A stretch of 64,000 nucleotides of DNA. Source: Salicibibacter cibarius (lineage in GTDB: Bacteria > Bacillota > Bacilli > Bacillales > Marinococcaceae). The notes under the pieces are model-generated. The model searched no databases, was not told the DNA's origin, and saw only the letters and a program-made list of their open reading frames with translations. The translations under genes were made by a program, and so were the position numbers. The stretch is from the NCBI RefSeq assembly GCF_016495725.1, contig NZ_CP054705.1:992001-1056000 (forward strand), in the 5' to 3' direction. Every line of letters starts with the position of its first letter. Position 1 is the first letter of the stretch. Below are positions 17,247 to 26,496 of this stretch, piece after piece.

Positions 17247-17907
17247 AAAATATAAGGGTTCAGAAATGGAGTATTATCCAGAAAATAAGAAGCAAGAAAT
17301 TTTATGCCCGGTTTTGATCTCTACCAGAGGTTGTTCAAGGCTTCTCAAAATAGAAAAATGAAGGGGGGACTACGATAATCATTCTTTTACAAGCAGTGAG
17401 GTGAATCCATTCTCCATAAGTTTTCTTTGATTGTTAATAGATTTTAGAGGAATCCGTTGATGACAAGGGTTCATGCGCTCTAGAGAAAGTGATGTCTATC
17501 CCATCTGTATCATCATCGGTACTTAATATTTTCAACCTGATTCTCGAGCAAGTCTGCTCATCCATTGAATAACCGAAAAGATCTATCATAATTAAAGGTG
17601 ATTTCCCCTTTTTTGGTGTAGAACAGAATCTAATTGACTTTATTTGATTGGATTCATTGGTGAAGACAAGTTCCGCTTGCTTCTAAAAACTTCTTTTTTA
17701 AGCCATTTCAAAAGCAGAGAGGGATCTTTTCTTTTTTAAACGAGAAACTAAACTGTTTATCGTAGTTCCCTGGAACGGAAAAGCTCAGCATTGCTTTCGT
17801 TCCCGTTAAGCCAAGCTGTATCGGTTTATCCTCAGGAAATTCATCACAGAATAATGTGTGTTCTTTAGACATCCTCCCCGATATATATCGGGGAGGATGA
17901 ATAAGGG
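17247..17907. other. Intergenic region with a possible degraded gene
   Basis: About 660 bp without an intact gene. On the minus strand, ~17440-17865 gives pieces that look protein-like in different frames (MSKEHTLFCDEFPEDKPIQLGL... and LFGYSMDEQTCSRIRLKIL...), which suggests a decayed gene of unknown identity. The first piece starts at ATG 17872 (minus) directly behind GGGGAGG with no spacing. I see no RNA gene. Confidence 0.3.
17870..17899. repeat. Perfect 30-bp palindrome
   Basis: CATCCTCCCCGATAT followed by its exact reverse complement. It lies 9 bp after the DeoR stop codon. There is no T-run on either strand and the AT core leaves almost no loop, so a cruciform or protein-binding site is as likely as a terminator. 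Confidence 0.7.
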
Positions 17908-18702
17908 TCATTCATGAGCAATTTTAAATAAACCTACACGAGTTTCAAAATCAGTTGCGATCTTTTGGCTGATTTTAGGATCAGTAATGATTGTGTTCAC
18001 TTTGTTAAGGGGCAGTAAATGAACAAGAGACTTCTTTTGAAATTTACTTCTATCCGCCAAAAGGATTAGCTCATCAGCAATTTCACTCATTCGAAGCTTT
18101 GTATTGGTTTGCATTTCATGGCTTTCACTAAGTCCCCAATTTAAATCCACCGCACTGCAAGATAGAAAAAATTTATTAATATGGTAATCATCAATAATTT
18201 TGTCCGTAGAAAAATCGACGAGGGACATGGATTCCCGCCGCAAATAGCCTCCTGTCAAAATGACCTGTATATGCGGGGATTTATTCGCTAATTCGACTGT
18301 AACGGAAATGGAGTTTGTAATCACGGTTAAAGACTCATGTTGGATGGCTCGAGCTAGATGTAAGCAAGTCGTACTCGCATCCAATGCGATGATGTCTCCT
18401 TCTTCAATAATTGAAAGTGCTTCGCGAGCGATTGCTTGTTTTTCTTGAAAGTGTTCACTATCGCGCTCCATCATAGGCAGTTCAAATCCCTCGTGTTGAG
18501 GTTTCATAGCCCCACCATGTACACGAATCAAGAAATTGCTTTGCTCTAACGTTTCAAGATCTCTTCGAATGGTCTCATCTGTAACATTGAAATGTTTGCT
18601 TAAATCTGTGACTTTGACTTTTTGTTGTTGATCCAACATTTCTAAAATAGAACGTTGGCGGTCATTTCCTATCAATACCGTCTTACTACCAGTGTTAATC
18701 AA
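17908..18702 (-). CDS. DeoR-family transcriptional regulator
   Basis: A 264-residue repressor of sugar catabolism. Residues ~15-70 are the DeoR helix-turn-helix (ILEMLDQQQKVKVTDLSKHFNVTDETIRRDLETLEQSNFLIRVHGGA); residues ~90-250 are the sugar-phosphate-binding sensor domain (DIIALDASTTCLHLARAI, VITNSISV, ILTGGYLRRESMSLVD). It is divergent from the ABC importer, and the intergenic region holds a 27-bp palindrome repeated before the aldolase gene. A phosphorylated intermediate of the pathway is the likely inducer. Confidence 0.9.
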   Translation of the reverse strand: MINTGSKTVLIGNDRQRSILEMLDQQQKVKVTDLSKHFNVTDETIRRDLETLEQSNFLIRVHGGAMKPQHEGFELPMMERDSEHFQEKQAIAREALSIIEEGDIIALDASTTCLHLARAIQHESLTVITNSISVTVELANKSPHIQVILTGGYLRRESMSLVDFSTDKIIDDYHINKFFLSCSAVDLNWGLSESHEMQTNTKLRMSEIADELILLADRSKFQKKSLVHLLPLNKVNTIITDPKISQKIATDFETRVGLFKIAHE

Positions 18703-18802
18703 CTAAAAACACCCTCTCTTAAACGTTTACTTTTATCTTTTATGATATCGCACCTTCCATAAAACAACAATAGTTTTCGGGAAATAAGCAACTCAATTAT
18801 GA

Positions 18803-18833
18803 TTGAAACAAAAATAAAATTTTTATTTTTGTT
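18803..18833. promoter_or_regulatory. Palindromic operator, DeoR-regulon
   Basis: A perfect palindrome of 13 + 1 + 13 bp: AACAAAAATAAAA (18807-18819), T, TTTTATTTTTGTT (18821-18833). It is located just upstream of the SBP promoter and between it and the divergent deoR gene. The left half with its flank is repeated at 15081-15098. Confidence 0.75.
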
Positions 18834-18843
18834 GGATAAATGC

Positions 18844-18872
18844 TTGATTTAAATATTTGGATCAAATATAAT
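18844..18872 (+). promoter_or_regulatory. Promoter of the ABC importer genes
   Basis: -35 TTGATT (18844-18849) and -10 TATAAT (18867-18872) with 17-bp spacing. The operator palindrome ends 11 bp upstream of the -35 box. Confidence 0.7.
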
Positions 18873-18970
18873 GATAGACAACATAGAAAGTTTTATAGAT
18901 ATTTGTAAGCGGATGCACATTGTGATGTTATAAAACATTCATGCAATTAATTTAATTGGAGGTAATGATA

Positions 18971-20002
18971 ATGAAGGTTACAAGATCATTGGGTATGACA
19001 AGTATTTTATTGTGTGGAATTGGTTTGGCAGCTTGTGGTGGAGAAAGTGAAGATAATGGAAGCTTAACTGTATACACAGCTTTTCCGGAACAAGAGGCAG
19101 TTTCTTATCTTGAAGCATTTGAAGAAGAAACTGGAATTGATGTAAATTTTGTAAGGTTATCTGGTGGTCAAATTTTAGCAAGGATGCAATCGGAGGAAGG
19201 AAACCCACAAGCCTCAGTTTGGTATGGAGGGGCAACAGAAGAGCTAATAAATGCTTCTAATGAAGGGCTTCTAGAGGCGTATGAACCGGAAAGCGCTAGT
19301 GTCATTCCGGAAGAGCATACCGACGATGACTGGATGTGGACACCGGTTAGTTTAGCAGCTGTAGGTTTTGCTTCAAATGAAGATTGGCTTGCACAAAGCG
19401 GTGTAGATGCACCGGAAAGTTGGGAGGACTTATTGGATGAATCATTTTCCGATAATGTAAGTATTGCTCATCCTGCAGCATCAGGAACTGCGTATACTGT
19501 ACTTGCAACACTTGTTCAGCTTATGGGTGAAGATGAAGCATTTGACTATCTAGCCGAACTGAACGAAAACATTAGACAGTACACGGATACTGGACCAGCA
19601 CCTGCAAATAATGCTGGTTTAGGGGAAGTAGGTACCGGTATTGCCATGACACATGATATTTTTGCTCCAATATCTGAAGGATACCCTATTGAAATATCCT
19701 ATCCTGAAGATGGAACAGCTTATGAAGAGGTTGGAGTAGCCCTTATAAACGGAGCGCCTGAAGAGGAAAAAGAAAATGCAAAAGAACTCATTGATTGGAC
19801 TGTGAGTAAAGAAGCCCAAAATTTAATTGCTGAACATAATAGATTGCCTCTTGATAGTAATGCTGAAATCCCAGATGATGCTGTTCCTTTAGACGAGCTA
19901 AACACAATTGATTACGATGGTGAAAAGGCAGCTGAGATGAGAGGTGAACTCATCGATCGTTTTGAAGAGGAGATTGTGGGAGAAGGTGCTGCGCTAGATT
20001 GA
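18971..20002 (+). CDS. ABC transporter substrate-binding lipoprotein (Fe3+/phosphonate-type)
   Basis: A 343-residue lipoprotein with signal peptide and lipobox LAAC near residue 21, then a family-1-like periplasmic binding fold typical of AfuA/FbpA/PotD-related proteins (LTVYTAFPEQEAVSYLEAFEEETGIDVNFVRLSGGQILARM). It is very acidic, as expected for an exported protein of a halophile. ATG 18971 is chosen because GGAGG (18958-18962) is eight bases upstream. Neighbouring catabolic genes argue for a sugar-phosphate or sugar-acid ligand rather than iron; this is inference. Confidence 0.85.
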   Translation: MKVTRSLGMTSILLCGIGLAACGGESEDNGSLTVYTAFPEQEAVSYLEAFEEETGIDVNFVRLSGGQILARMQSEEGNPQASVWYGGATEELINASNEGLLEAYEPESASVIPEEHTDDDWMWTPVSLAAVGFASNEDWLAQSGVDAPESWEDLLDESFSDNVSIAHPAASGTAYTVLATLVQLMGEDEAFDYLAELNENIRQYTDTGPAPANNAGLGEVGTGIAMTHDIFAPISEGYPIEISYPEDGTAYEEVGVALINGAPEEEKENAKELIDWTVSKEAQNLIAEHNRLPLDSNAEIPDDAVPLDELNTIDYDGEKAAEMRGELIDRFEEEIVGEGAALD

Positions 20003-20526
20003 ATATCAATCTTAAGGTTTTTACAGACAAATGATTATAAAAAGATGTCTCTATAACAACTTACGTGAACAAGATTCTACACTCAAGTAAAAAGAAAATC
20101 CAAATTACCTGGCAAATTAGTTAGATATCAAAAACCTCATACGAAAGGGTAATTTGGATCCTTTTTTGTTATTTTTCATCTCCGAGTATTAGGATGTGCC
20201 GTCAACTCTGAATAGGTCTTGCTTATACTACGCTAGTGGACACTGTTAGCCTCCTTCCCTGAATTTAAAAGCTCACGATCAAGGGTGAAGAGCTAACATA
20301 TAAAAAGTTTCACCGTTTGGATATTCATACCGATAAATGTGCAAGAGCCCACGGCTCGTGCCCATAAAATGGTATGTATCATTTAAGTACTTGGGTATGT
20401 CTAAACATCCAGACAGTATTTATGAGTGGAGAATATACAATGGATGGCCACATTACGCTATCTGGTTAGAATAAACATCTAAATACTTCACCCTCAACGA
20501 AATACAGTTTTTTAGGGAGGAGCACA
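20003..20526. other. Long gap between binding protein and permease genes
   Basis: About 520 bp that separate genes normally adjacent in one operon. It begins with a terminator-like hairpin (20098-20167). The rest has no gene I can support; a small GAGCC-CAC-GGCTC hairpin lies near 20350. An old insertion is possible but no transposase sequence is recognised. Confidence 0.4.
20098..20167 (+). terminator. Terminator or attenuator after the binding-protein gene
   Basis: ATCCAAATTACC (20098-20109) pairs with GGTAATTTGGAT (20148-20159), 12 perfect base pairs with a 38-nt loop, followed by six T. It would lower permease/ATPase expression relative to the binding protein. Confidence 0.65.
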
Positions 20527-22245
20527 ATGTCAAATTTGCAACATGACGTCAATCATTTAAGTGAAAATAAGGGTAAAAAAATAAAGGGAAAAAGAATAAG
20601 ACAATTATTAAAACAACCAGCCCTCCTCGTTATTGTGTTATCAATTTTTACCTTTTTCTTTGTTTTTGCCGTATACCCTTTGATTAGGGTTTTCATAGTA
20701 AGTATTACGGGAGAAGAAGGGTTTAGTCTACAGCGTATATACGAAATGATCACAAATTCGTACTTTTTAGGCACACTATGGAATAGTTTGCGCTTAGGGA
20801 TATTTTCGGCTATTTTAGCAACCATTGTTGGGTTCATTTTTGCTTTCGCAATCACCAGAACTGAAATGAAAGGGAAAAGGTTCTTTAATCTGATTTCCCT
20901 TTTACCTATCATATCTCCGCCATTTGTTCTTGCCCTTGCCATGATTCTTTTGTTTGGGAGAGACGGGGCAATCTCAAGCGGCATTTTCGGAATAGAAAAT
21001 TCGGATGTATATGGGCTAGGTAGCTTAGTATTTATTCAGACCTTGGGTTTTTTCCCTCTTGCTTATTTAAACCTAAAAGGTGTACTAGAATCCATTGATC
21101 CATCTCTCGAGGATGCCGCTTTAAATATGGGAGCCTCACGGTGGCGAGTTTTTCGAACGGTCACGTTGCCATTGGCTGTTCCGGGTATGTTTAGTGCATT
21201 ATTATTAGTGTTCATTAAGTCTATTGAAGATTTTGGGAACCCTATGATTATAGCCGGGGAATACAACACATTGGCGGTTCAAGCGTATTTACAGATTACT
21301 GGGATGTATAATATAGATACAGGCGCTTTTTTAGCCTTAGCTTTACTATTACCGTCGTTGACGGCTTTCCTTATACAAAAATATTGGATCAGTAAGAAAT
21401 CTTATGTAACCGTTACGGGGAAACCTAGCCAATCATCGATGAAAATCCATGAGAAGACCATCGTCTATCCATTATTTGGGCTATGTGTATTATTTACAGC
21501 TACCATATTGCTCTTCTACGGTTCAGTGGCATTTGGTTCGCTTGTGCAAGTTTGGGGCGTCGATCACACATTTACGCTTGATAACTTTAGATATGTCCTG
21601 TCTTTAGGATTTGAAACGATACAAAACTCGTTGATGCTTGCTATCGGATCAACGCCGATTACAGCTTTGCTTGGGATGATTATTGCCTATTTGCTTATTC
21701 GCAAAGAGTTTATAGGAAAAAAAGTTTTAGAGGTTTCAACCATGCTCAGTTTTGCAGTTCCAGGAACAGTGATTGGGATTGGCTATATATTAGCCTTCAA
21801 CGAGCCGCCATTGACGTTAACAGGAACAGCCATTATTTTGATTATGACCTTTGTTGTCCGTAATATTACCGTAGGTATAGAAGCCGGCACAAATAGTTTA
21901 CGTCAAGTCGATGTCTCCATTGAAGAAGCCTCTGCAAATCTAGGGGCAAACGGCTTTAAAACGTTTTTCAAAATATCGTTGCCATTAATGCGATCAGCAC
22001 TTTTTTCAGGATTAGTGTACGCCTTTGTCAAATCCATGACACAGATTAGCGCGGTCATATTCTTGGTTTCCGCATCTTGGAACCTTGTGACTGTTTCCAT
22101 CCTCTCTCAAATTGAATCTAGTCGAATGGGATCGGCGGCCGCATATGTGATGATATTAATCATTATCATTTTAATAGCACTGGGATTGCTACAATTGGTT
22201 GTTAATACATTAGGACCAGCACGACCTAGGAGGGTGAAAAAATGA
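20527..22245 (+). CDS. ABC transporter permease with two fused membrane domains (FbpB type)
   Basis: A 572-residue protein with about 12 membrane helices made of two copies of the binding-protein-dependent permease domain. Each has an EAA loop that docks on the ATPase: LEDAALNMGASRWRVFRTVTLPLAVPG (~194-220) and IEEASANLGANGFKTFFKISLPLMRS (~465-490). This fused arrangement is typical of Fe3+ (FbpB/AfuB) and 2-aminoethylphosphonate importers. Ribosome-binding site AGGGAGGAG before ATG. Confidence 0.9.
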   Translation: MSNLQHDVNHLSENKGKKIKGKRIRQLLKQPALLVIVLSIFTFFFVFAVYPLIRVFIVSITGEEGFSLQRIYEMITNSYFLGTLWNSLRLGIFSAILATIVGFIFAFAITRTEMKGKRFFNLISLLPIISPPFVLALAMILLFGRDGAISSGIFGIENSDVYGLGSLVFIQTLGFFPLAYLNLKGVLESIDPSLEDAALNMGASRWRVFRTVTLPLAVPGMFSALLLVFIKSIEDFGNPMIIAGEYNTLAVQAYLQITGMYNIDTGAFLALALLLPSLTAFLIQKYWISKKSYVTVTGKPSQSSMKIHEKTIVYPLFGLCVLFTATILLFYGSVAFGSLVQVWGVDHTFTLDNFRYVLSLGFETIQNSLMLAIGSTPITALLGMIIAYLLIRKEFIGKKVLEVSTMLSFAVPGTVIGIGYILAFNEPPLTLTGTAIILIMTFVVRNITVGIEAGTNSLRQVDVSIEEASANLGANGFKTFFKISLPLMRSALFSGLVYAFVKSMTQISAVIFLVSASWNLVTVSILSQIESSRMGSAAAYVMILIIIILIALGLLQLVVNTLGPARPRRVKK

Positions 22246-23360
22246 CATCAACGGAACTAAAAACCCAGACGAGCTCCCCAGTTAGAATGAAAAACTTATC
22301 AAAGATCTTTCCGACTCAAGCTGGAGAGACGGAGCATGTAGCTGTTCATTACATTGATCTAGAAATAGAAGCGGGAAGCATGGTGACGTTACTTGGCCCT
22401 TCCGGGTGTGGGAAGACAACGACTTTACGTATGGTAGCAGGGTTTGAATATCCTACAACTGGGACCATTGAGATTGGGAATGACATGGTTACAACTACCG
22501 CTCCGAATAAAAGAGATGTCAGTATGGTGTTTCAAAGTTACGCTCTTTTTCCGCACCTTACCGTCTTTGAAAATGTGGCGTATGGTTTAAAAATTAAAGG
22601 GATGGCAAAAAAAGAAGTTCAACAAAAAGTAGCTAGTATTTTGGATCTTATGCATCTATCGAAGTTTCGGGATAGAGCCCCTTCACATTTATCAGGGGGG
22701 CAGCAACAACGCGTAGCCCTTGCCCGGGCTGTTGTAACGGAACCTAAAGTTCTGTTATTTGATGAACCGCTATCAAACTTGGATGCAAAACTTCGTGTTT
22801 ACATGCGAGAAGAACTACGTAGAATTCAACAACGTTTAAATATCACCAGTCTGTATGTTACGCATGATCAAGTTGAAGCGATGGCGATATCAGATAAAGT
22901 TGTCATTATGAACAACGGGCATATTGAACAAGCTGGTTCGCCCCAAGAGATCTACGAGGATCCGAAAAATCAATTTGTAGCTGATTTCATTGGGAAAGCA
23001 GATTTTTTGGAAGCACATGTTATCAATGTCAGTGAGCAAGTTATCACCATTAATTTAGAAGGCTATCACTTAGACATCAACAACAGGTCACAAGAGAAGT
23101 ACGCGGTAGGTGATAAGGTGCATTGTGTTGCACGGCCTGAGTATTGGTACGTGAGCGATCATGGCCATGTAAAAGGCATGATTCAAAAGAAGACATATTT
23201 TGGTTCTTTTATAGAATATGAAGTTATAATTAAAAATCAGACAATTGTATTTGAAGATTATACCTTTAAAATTAATGGGGTTTACGAAGTAAATGATGTT
23301 ATTCATTTGGATGTAAAACCCGGTACCTTGAGGGTGTTTCCGTATGATGGAAATTATTAA
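22242..23360 (+). CDS. ABC transporter ATP-binding protein (FbpC/PotA type)
   Basis: A 372-residue ATPase: Walker A GPSGCGKTT (~50-58), Q-loop MVFQSYALFPHLTV, signature LSGGQQQRVALARA (~146), Walker B VLLFDEPLSNLD, H-loop VTHDQ, and a C-terminal TOBE domain (~280-360) used for regulation. It overlaps the permease gene by 4 bp (ATGA), so both are one unit. Confidence 0.92.
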   Translation: MTSTELKTQTSSPVRMKNLSKIFPTQAGETEHVAVHYIDLEIEAGSMVTLLGPSGCGKTTTLRMVAGFEYPTTGTIEIGNDMVTTTAPNKRDVSMVFQSYALFPHLTVFENVAYGLKIKGMAKKEVQQKVASILDLMHLSKFRDRAPSHLSGGQQQRVALARAVVTEPKVLLFDEPLSNLDAKLRVYMREELRRIQQRLNITSLYVTHDQVEAMAISDKVVIMNNGHIEQAGSPQEIYEDPKNQFVADFIGKADFLEAHVINVSEQVITINLEGYHLDINNRSQEKYAVGDKVHCVARPEYWYVSDHGHVKGMIQKKTYFGSFIEYEVIIKNQTIVFEDYTFKINGVYEVNDVIHLDVKPGTLRVFPYDGNY

Positions 23361-23675
23361 ACGGATGAATTGATGGTAAAGATTACTTTGTTATTTATCT
23401 AATGGGATAATATGGAAGTTAAGGGGGAGGGTGCGATAATTCGAATAAAAAAACGCTTAGCGAATGCCAACGAAAGATCCTGAAGAAATGGCTTGTTAAA
23501 CGTAGGACCGTCTTTTTTCCTGGCCTGAATCTAAGCAGCAAACGGGATTTGCAAGTACGAACCTATCCCTACTTGCTTCGGGATATGAGTATTACCCGCC
23601 TCAACCAAGTATGGGGGTGAGTATTATGGCACTAGGAGATGGATTTGATAACAAAATGCCAATCAATTCATAGAG
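23361..23675. other. Intergenic region with an IS remnant
   Basis: About 315 bp between the ATPase and dehydrogenase genes. It contains the IS3-type fragment listed separately (23519-23620) and no other feature I can support apart from the GAGGTGATAAAA ribosome-binding region of the next gene. Confidence 0.5.
23519..23620 (+). pseudogene. Fragment of an IS3-family transposase (OrfB)
   Basis: Thirty-three codons encode PGLNLSSKRDLQVRTYPYLL followed by RDMSITRLNQVWG, then a stop. This matches the conserved lead-in to the rve integrase domain of IS3/IS150 OrfB proteins (YPYLLRdl.I..pNqVW..DITYI), cut off just before the first catalytic Asp. It marks a past insertion or recombination inside the sugar locus. 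Confidence 0.65.
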
Positions 23676-24728
23676 GTGATAAAAGTGAAAAAAGTGATCG
23701 TAATAGGGGATGCACTTGTCAGTAGCGAGACGCTAGAAAGAGCAGTACATCAATTAAATGTAAATGAACCAATCGAGGTGAAGCGCTTTGAGTGGTACTC
23801 CAATCTGGAAAAAGAGCAATTTCAAGAAAAAATATTTCAGATTGAAGCAGGCGGATCAGAAGCTGTCAAAATATCTGAAGGTATCATAGGAGAATTAGAG
23901 ACAGCAAATTACCTGTTAGTTCATATTGCTCCAGTGTCGAAGAAAATGATCGAAACAGCTCAAAAATTAGAGTTTATTGGTACCTGTCGGGGCGGAACGG
24001 AACACATTCATTTAGAAGCGTGCAACCGCAAAGAAATTCCAGTTATTCATGTGATTCGTAATGCAGAACCTGTAGCAGATTTTACACTTGGTCTAATGCT
24101 AGCAGAAACAAGAAATATTGCCCGTTCACATTATTATATAAAACAAGGGCAGTGGGTCAAAGGTTTTGCGAATGATCCTTATAAAAAAGCGCTCAGCCAA
24201 CATACAGTAGGATTACTGGGATTAGGATACATCGGTAAGCTTGTATTAAAGCGATTAAATGGGCTAGGTGTGAATGTGATAGCCTATGATCCTTATGTTG
24301 ATATAGAAAAATTAGATAATCTGAACGTGAAGCTAGTAGAGCTCAATGAATTATTTCGCCAATCAGATATTTTATCCATACATGCACGCTTAACAAATGG
24401 GACAGCTAATCTCGTAAATAAACATTTATTGCGTCTAATGAAGCCAGGCAGCTATATAATTAATACAGCTAGAGCAGGGTTAATAGATAGAAAAGATTTA
24501 CTTGAGGTACTTAAAGAAGGCGCTATTGCAGGTGCGGCTCTAGATGTTTCATGGACAGAGCCTCTTGAAGATAATGATGATTTTTTAAGTTTGGATAATG
24601 TCACGTTAACATCCCATATAGCTGGAGATACAGTTGATGCTATTCCAAGGTCTCCGTATTTATTAATAGATGTACTGAATGATTATCTGAAAAATAATAC
24701 GAGTGATATGCTTGTTAACATGAAGTAA
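23676..24728 (+). CDS. D-isomer-specific 2-hydroxyacid dehydrogenase, YoaD-like
   Basis: A 350-residue NAD-dependent dehydrogenase of the SerA/phosphoglycerate-dehydrogenase superfamily. The Rossmann loop is VGLLGLGYIGKLVLKRL (~173-189) with a following acidic residue in YDPYVD; catalytic Arg lies in SIHARLTNGT, Glu in SWTEPLED and His in LTSHIAGDT. Overall it looks closest to B. subtilis YoaD. It probably oxidises or reduces a hydroxyacid derived from the substrate of this locus. The start may be ATG 23676 or the GTG eight codons in, which has GAGGTGAT upstream. Confidence 0.85.
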   Translation: MIKVKKVIVIGDALVSSETLERAVHQLNVNEPIEVKRFEWYSNLEKEQFQEKIFQIEAGGSEAVKISEGIIGELETANYLLVHIAPVSKKMIETAQKLEFIGTCRGGTEHIHLEACNRKEIPVIHVIRNAEPVADFTLGLMLAETRNIARSHYYIKQGQWVKGFANDPYKKALSQHTVGLLGLGYIGKLVLKRLNGLGVNVIAYDPYVDIEKLDNLNVKLVELNELFRQSDILSIHARLTNGTANLVNKHLLRLMKPGSYIINTARAGLIDRKDLLEVLKEGAIAGAALDVSWTEPLEDNDDFLSLDNVTLTSHIAGDTVDAIPRSPYLLIDVLNDYLKNNTSDMLVNMK

Positions 24729-25101
24729 CGAATGGAAACCCCCGTCCCTCTTTCTCCGTGTTAATCCGAGGTGCTTCCCTGGCATAGAGTATGATCACAA
24801 ATAAACGAGGAAGATGATCTAAATCGTAATGCATAGTAACTATTATTTCCATCCTATATCAGGGAAAGGTATACTTCGAAAGGAAACGGGCGCTGAAAAA
24901 GAAAAGTTCAAGATGGCCAAAAATGAAGGACGGCGAAAATGAGCGAATTCTGGCACGAACTATCGAATCAGTAACTATGTGTTTGAGATCACGGTAGCCA
25001 GTAGATCATCTTTATTTAGAATTAAGCTAAAAAACTTCCACATACTGAGCAAAAGATCGACAGCTGTTTATGGAGGTTGACGGTTTCCGAGATACCTGTA
25101 G
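24729..25101. other. Intergenic region, no gene seen
   Basis: About 370 bp after the dehydrogenase gene. It has short open stretches with stops and no ribosome-binding sites; I recognise no RNA gene or transposon end. It ends at the strong terminator at 25102. Confidence 0.4.
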
Positions 25102-25142
25102 AAAAACGGTCATGGATTTTAAGAAAATCCATGACCGTTTTT
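25102..25142. terminator. Strong bidirectional terminator
   Basis: A perfect 19-bp stem: AAAAACGGTCATGGATTTT (25102-25120) and its complement at 25124-25142, with a 3-nt loop. It serves the convergent dehydrogenase and MFS genes. Confidence 0.9.
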
Positions 25143-25201
25143 CTCTTTTCTTAAAAGAATATTCATATCGTTCATTTTCAGGAAAATAAGATTTTCATAG
25201 A

Positions 25202-26413
25202 TTACAAACGAGCACGCACCGGCTTCCTCGAAAACACATACGTATCTTTCCCGGCGTTCCATCCGGCGATCGCGAGGAGGAGGCTGGCGCCGGTGAGGAT
25301 CAGCAGTGGCAAGGTCCACGCACTTGTGAAATCATAAAGGGATCCGAGTAATATCGGTCCGACAGCTGCCAGTAAATAACCGAACGATTGGGCCATACCC
25401 GATAGCTGGGAGGCTTGCGGGGCCGAGGTCGTTCGTAAATTGAATAAAATAAAAGACAGACTTATGCTGGCCCCCATGGAAGCTCCAATAAATGAAGTGA
25501 ACACAAAATGGAGGGGCAAAGAATTTCCGACAAACAATAATCCGCTAAATCCGATTAAATAAAAAAAGATAATGACTAACACGATGACTCGTTGATTTTG
25601 CATGCGCGAGGCGAGGATCGGTGTTAAAAAATTGGCGGGCAGCCCGCAAAGTTGCATAAAACTAAGTAACCATCCCGCTGTTGCGGCATTAATCCCGTTC
25701 GCTTGCACGATCTCGGGGAGCCACGTGACCAAGCTATAAAAAATTGTGGATTGTAACCCCATAAACGCGGTGACATGCCAGGCGAGTGGAGAGCGCCATA
25801 GTTTTGGGGCTTCTGCTTCGCGTCCTCCATTTTCGGCGGGCTTTTGCGCACTTCGGAGTTGACTCGTCCAAACCGCCATGGCTGTTACGGTAATCGTGCA
25901 CCAGAATACGAGTGCGCCTTGCCAATCCAATCCGAGATTTATGGCAAGAGGGATGCTGAGCCCGGAACCAACGGTTGCAAACAAACTCATCGCTGTTGTG
26001 TAAACACTCGTCATAACGCCTGTATGCTTTTCAAATTTCAGTTTTACAAATCCAGGTAAAAGGACGTTGCAGATAGCTATGCCGATGCCAATAATGGCGG
26101 TTCCCATAAATAAAGTGGTAGGATACCCTCCTGATCGCAAGAGAATGCCGATGAGTAACGTACAAAGCCCTGCAAAAATTGCCCATTCGAGCCCCCATTT
26201 TCTCGCTAGCCTTGGGGAGGCGATGGAAAGGCCGGCAAACGCGAGCAAGGGAAGGGTCGTGAGTATTCCTGCTTCGCTATTCGTTAGTTGCAGATCATCC
26301 CGGATCATGCCGATCAGCGGCCCGACACCCGTGATTGCCGGGCGTAAATTAAAGGCGACGAGGATGATCGCGAGGATGATCCATACCTTTGGGTTAAATA
26401 TACGCTTCTTCAT
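25202..26413 (-). CDS. MFS transporter, CynX/NimT-like
   Basis: A 403-residue membrane protein with 12 predicted helices. The N-terminal LVAFNLRPAITGVGPLIGMIRDDLQLTNSEAGILTTLPLLAFAG is typical of the CynX/NimT/YycB branch (cyanate, nitroimidazole or other anion transporters). Both halves and the central loop (QKPAENGGREAEAPKLWRSP) are present. The substrate is unknown. It is transcribed alone towards the terminator at 25102. Confidence 0.85.
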   Translation of the reverse strand: MKKRIFNPKVWIILAIILVAFNLRPAITGVGPLIGMIRDDLQLTNSEAGILTTLPLLAFAGLSIASPRLARKWGLEWAIFAGLCTLLIGILLRSGGYPTTLFMGTAIIGIGIAICNVLLPGFVKLKFEKHTGVMTSVYTTAMSLFATVGSGLSIPLAINLGLDWQGALVFWCTITVTAMAVWTSQLRSAQKPAENGGREAEAPKLWRSPLAWHVTAFMGLQSTIFYSLVTWLPEIVQANGINAATAGWLLSFMQLCGLPANFLTPILASRMQNQRVIVLVIIFFYLIGFSGLLFVGNSLPLHFVFTSFIGASMGASISLSFILFNLRTTSAPQASQLSGMAQSFGYLLAAVGPILLGSLYDFTSAWTLPLLILTGASLLLAIAGWNAGKDTYVFSRKPVRARL

Positions 26414-26469
26414 GACGTAACAGGACTCCTTTGCTGGGAAATACTCACCTCCTTATTGTAGCACGTAAA

Positions 26470-26496
26470 AAAAAAGATGCCTTGAAAAGCATCTTT
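26470..26496 (-). terminator. Terminator of the esterase-dioxygenase operon
   Basis: AAAGATGC (26473-26480) and GCATCTTT (26489-26496) form the stem; on the minus strand it is followed by a run of nine T. It overlaps the esterase stop codon. Confidence 0.8.

Noticed and set aside
18971-23360. Ferric iron importer
   Set aside because: The fold and fused permease allow it, but shared operators with aldolase genes and a DeoR regulator point to a carbon compound; iron transport stays possible but is not claimed.
26067-26420. Plus-strand frame inside the MFS gene
   Set aside because: Shadow of the real membrane protein on the opposite strand; no ribosome-binding site.
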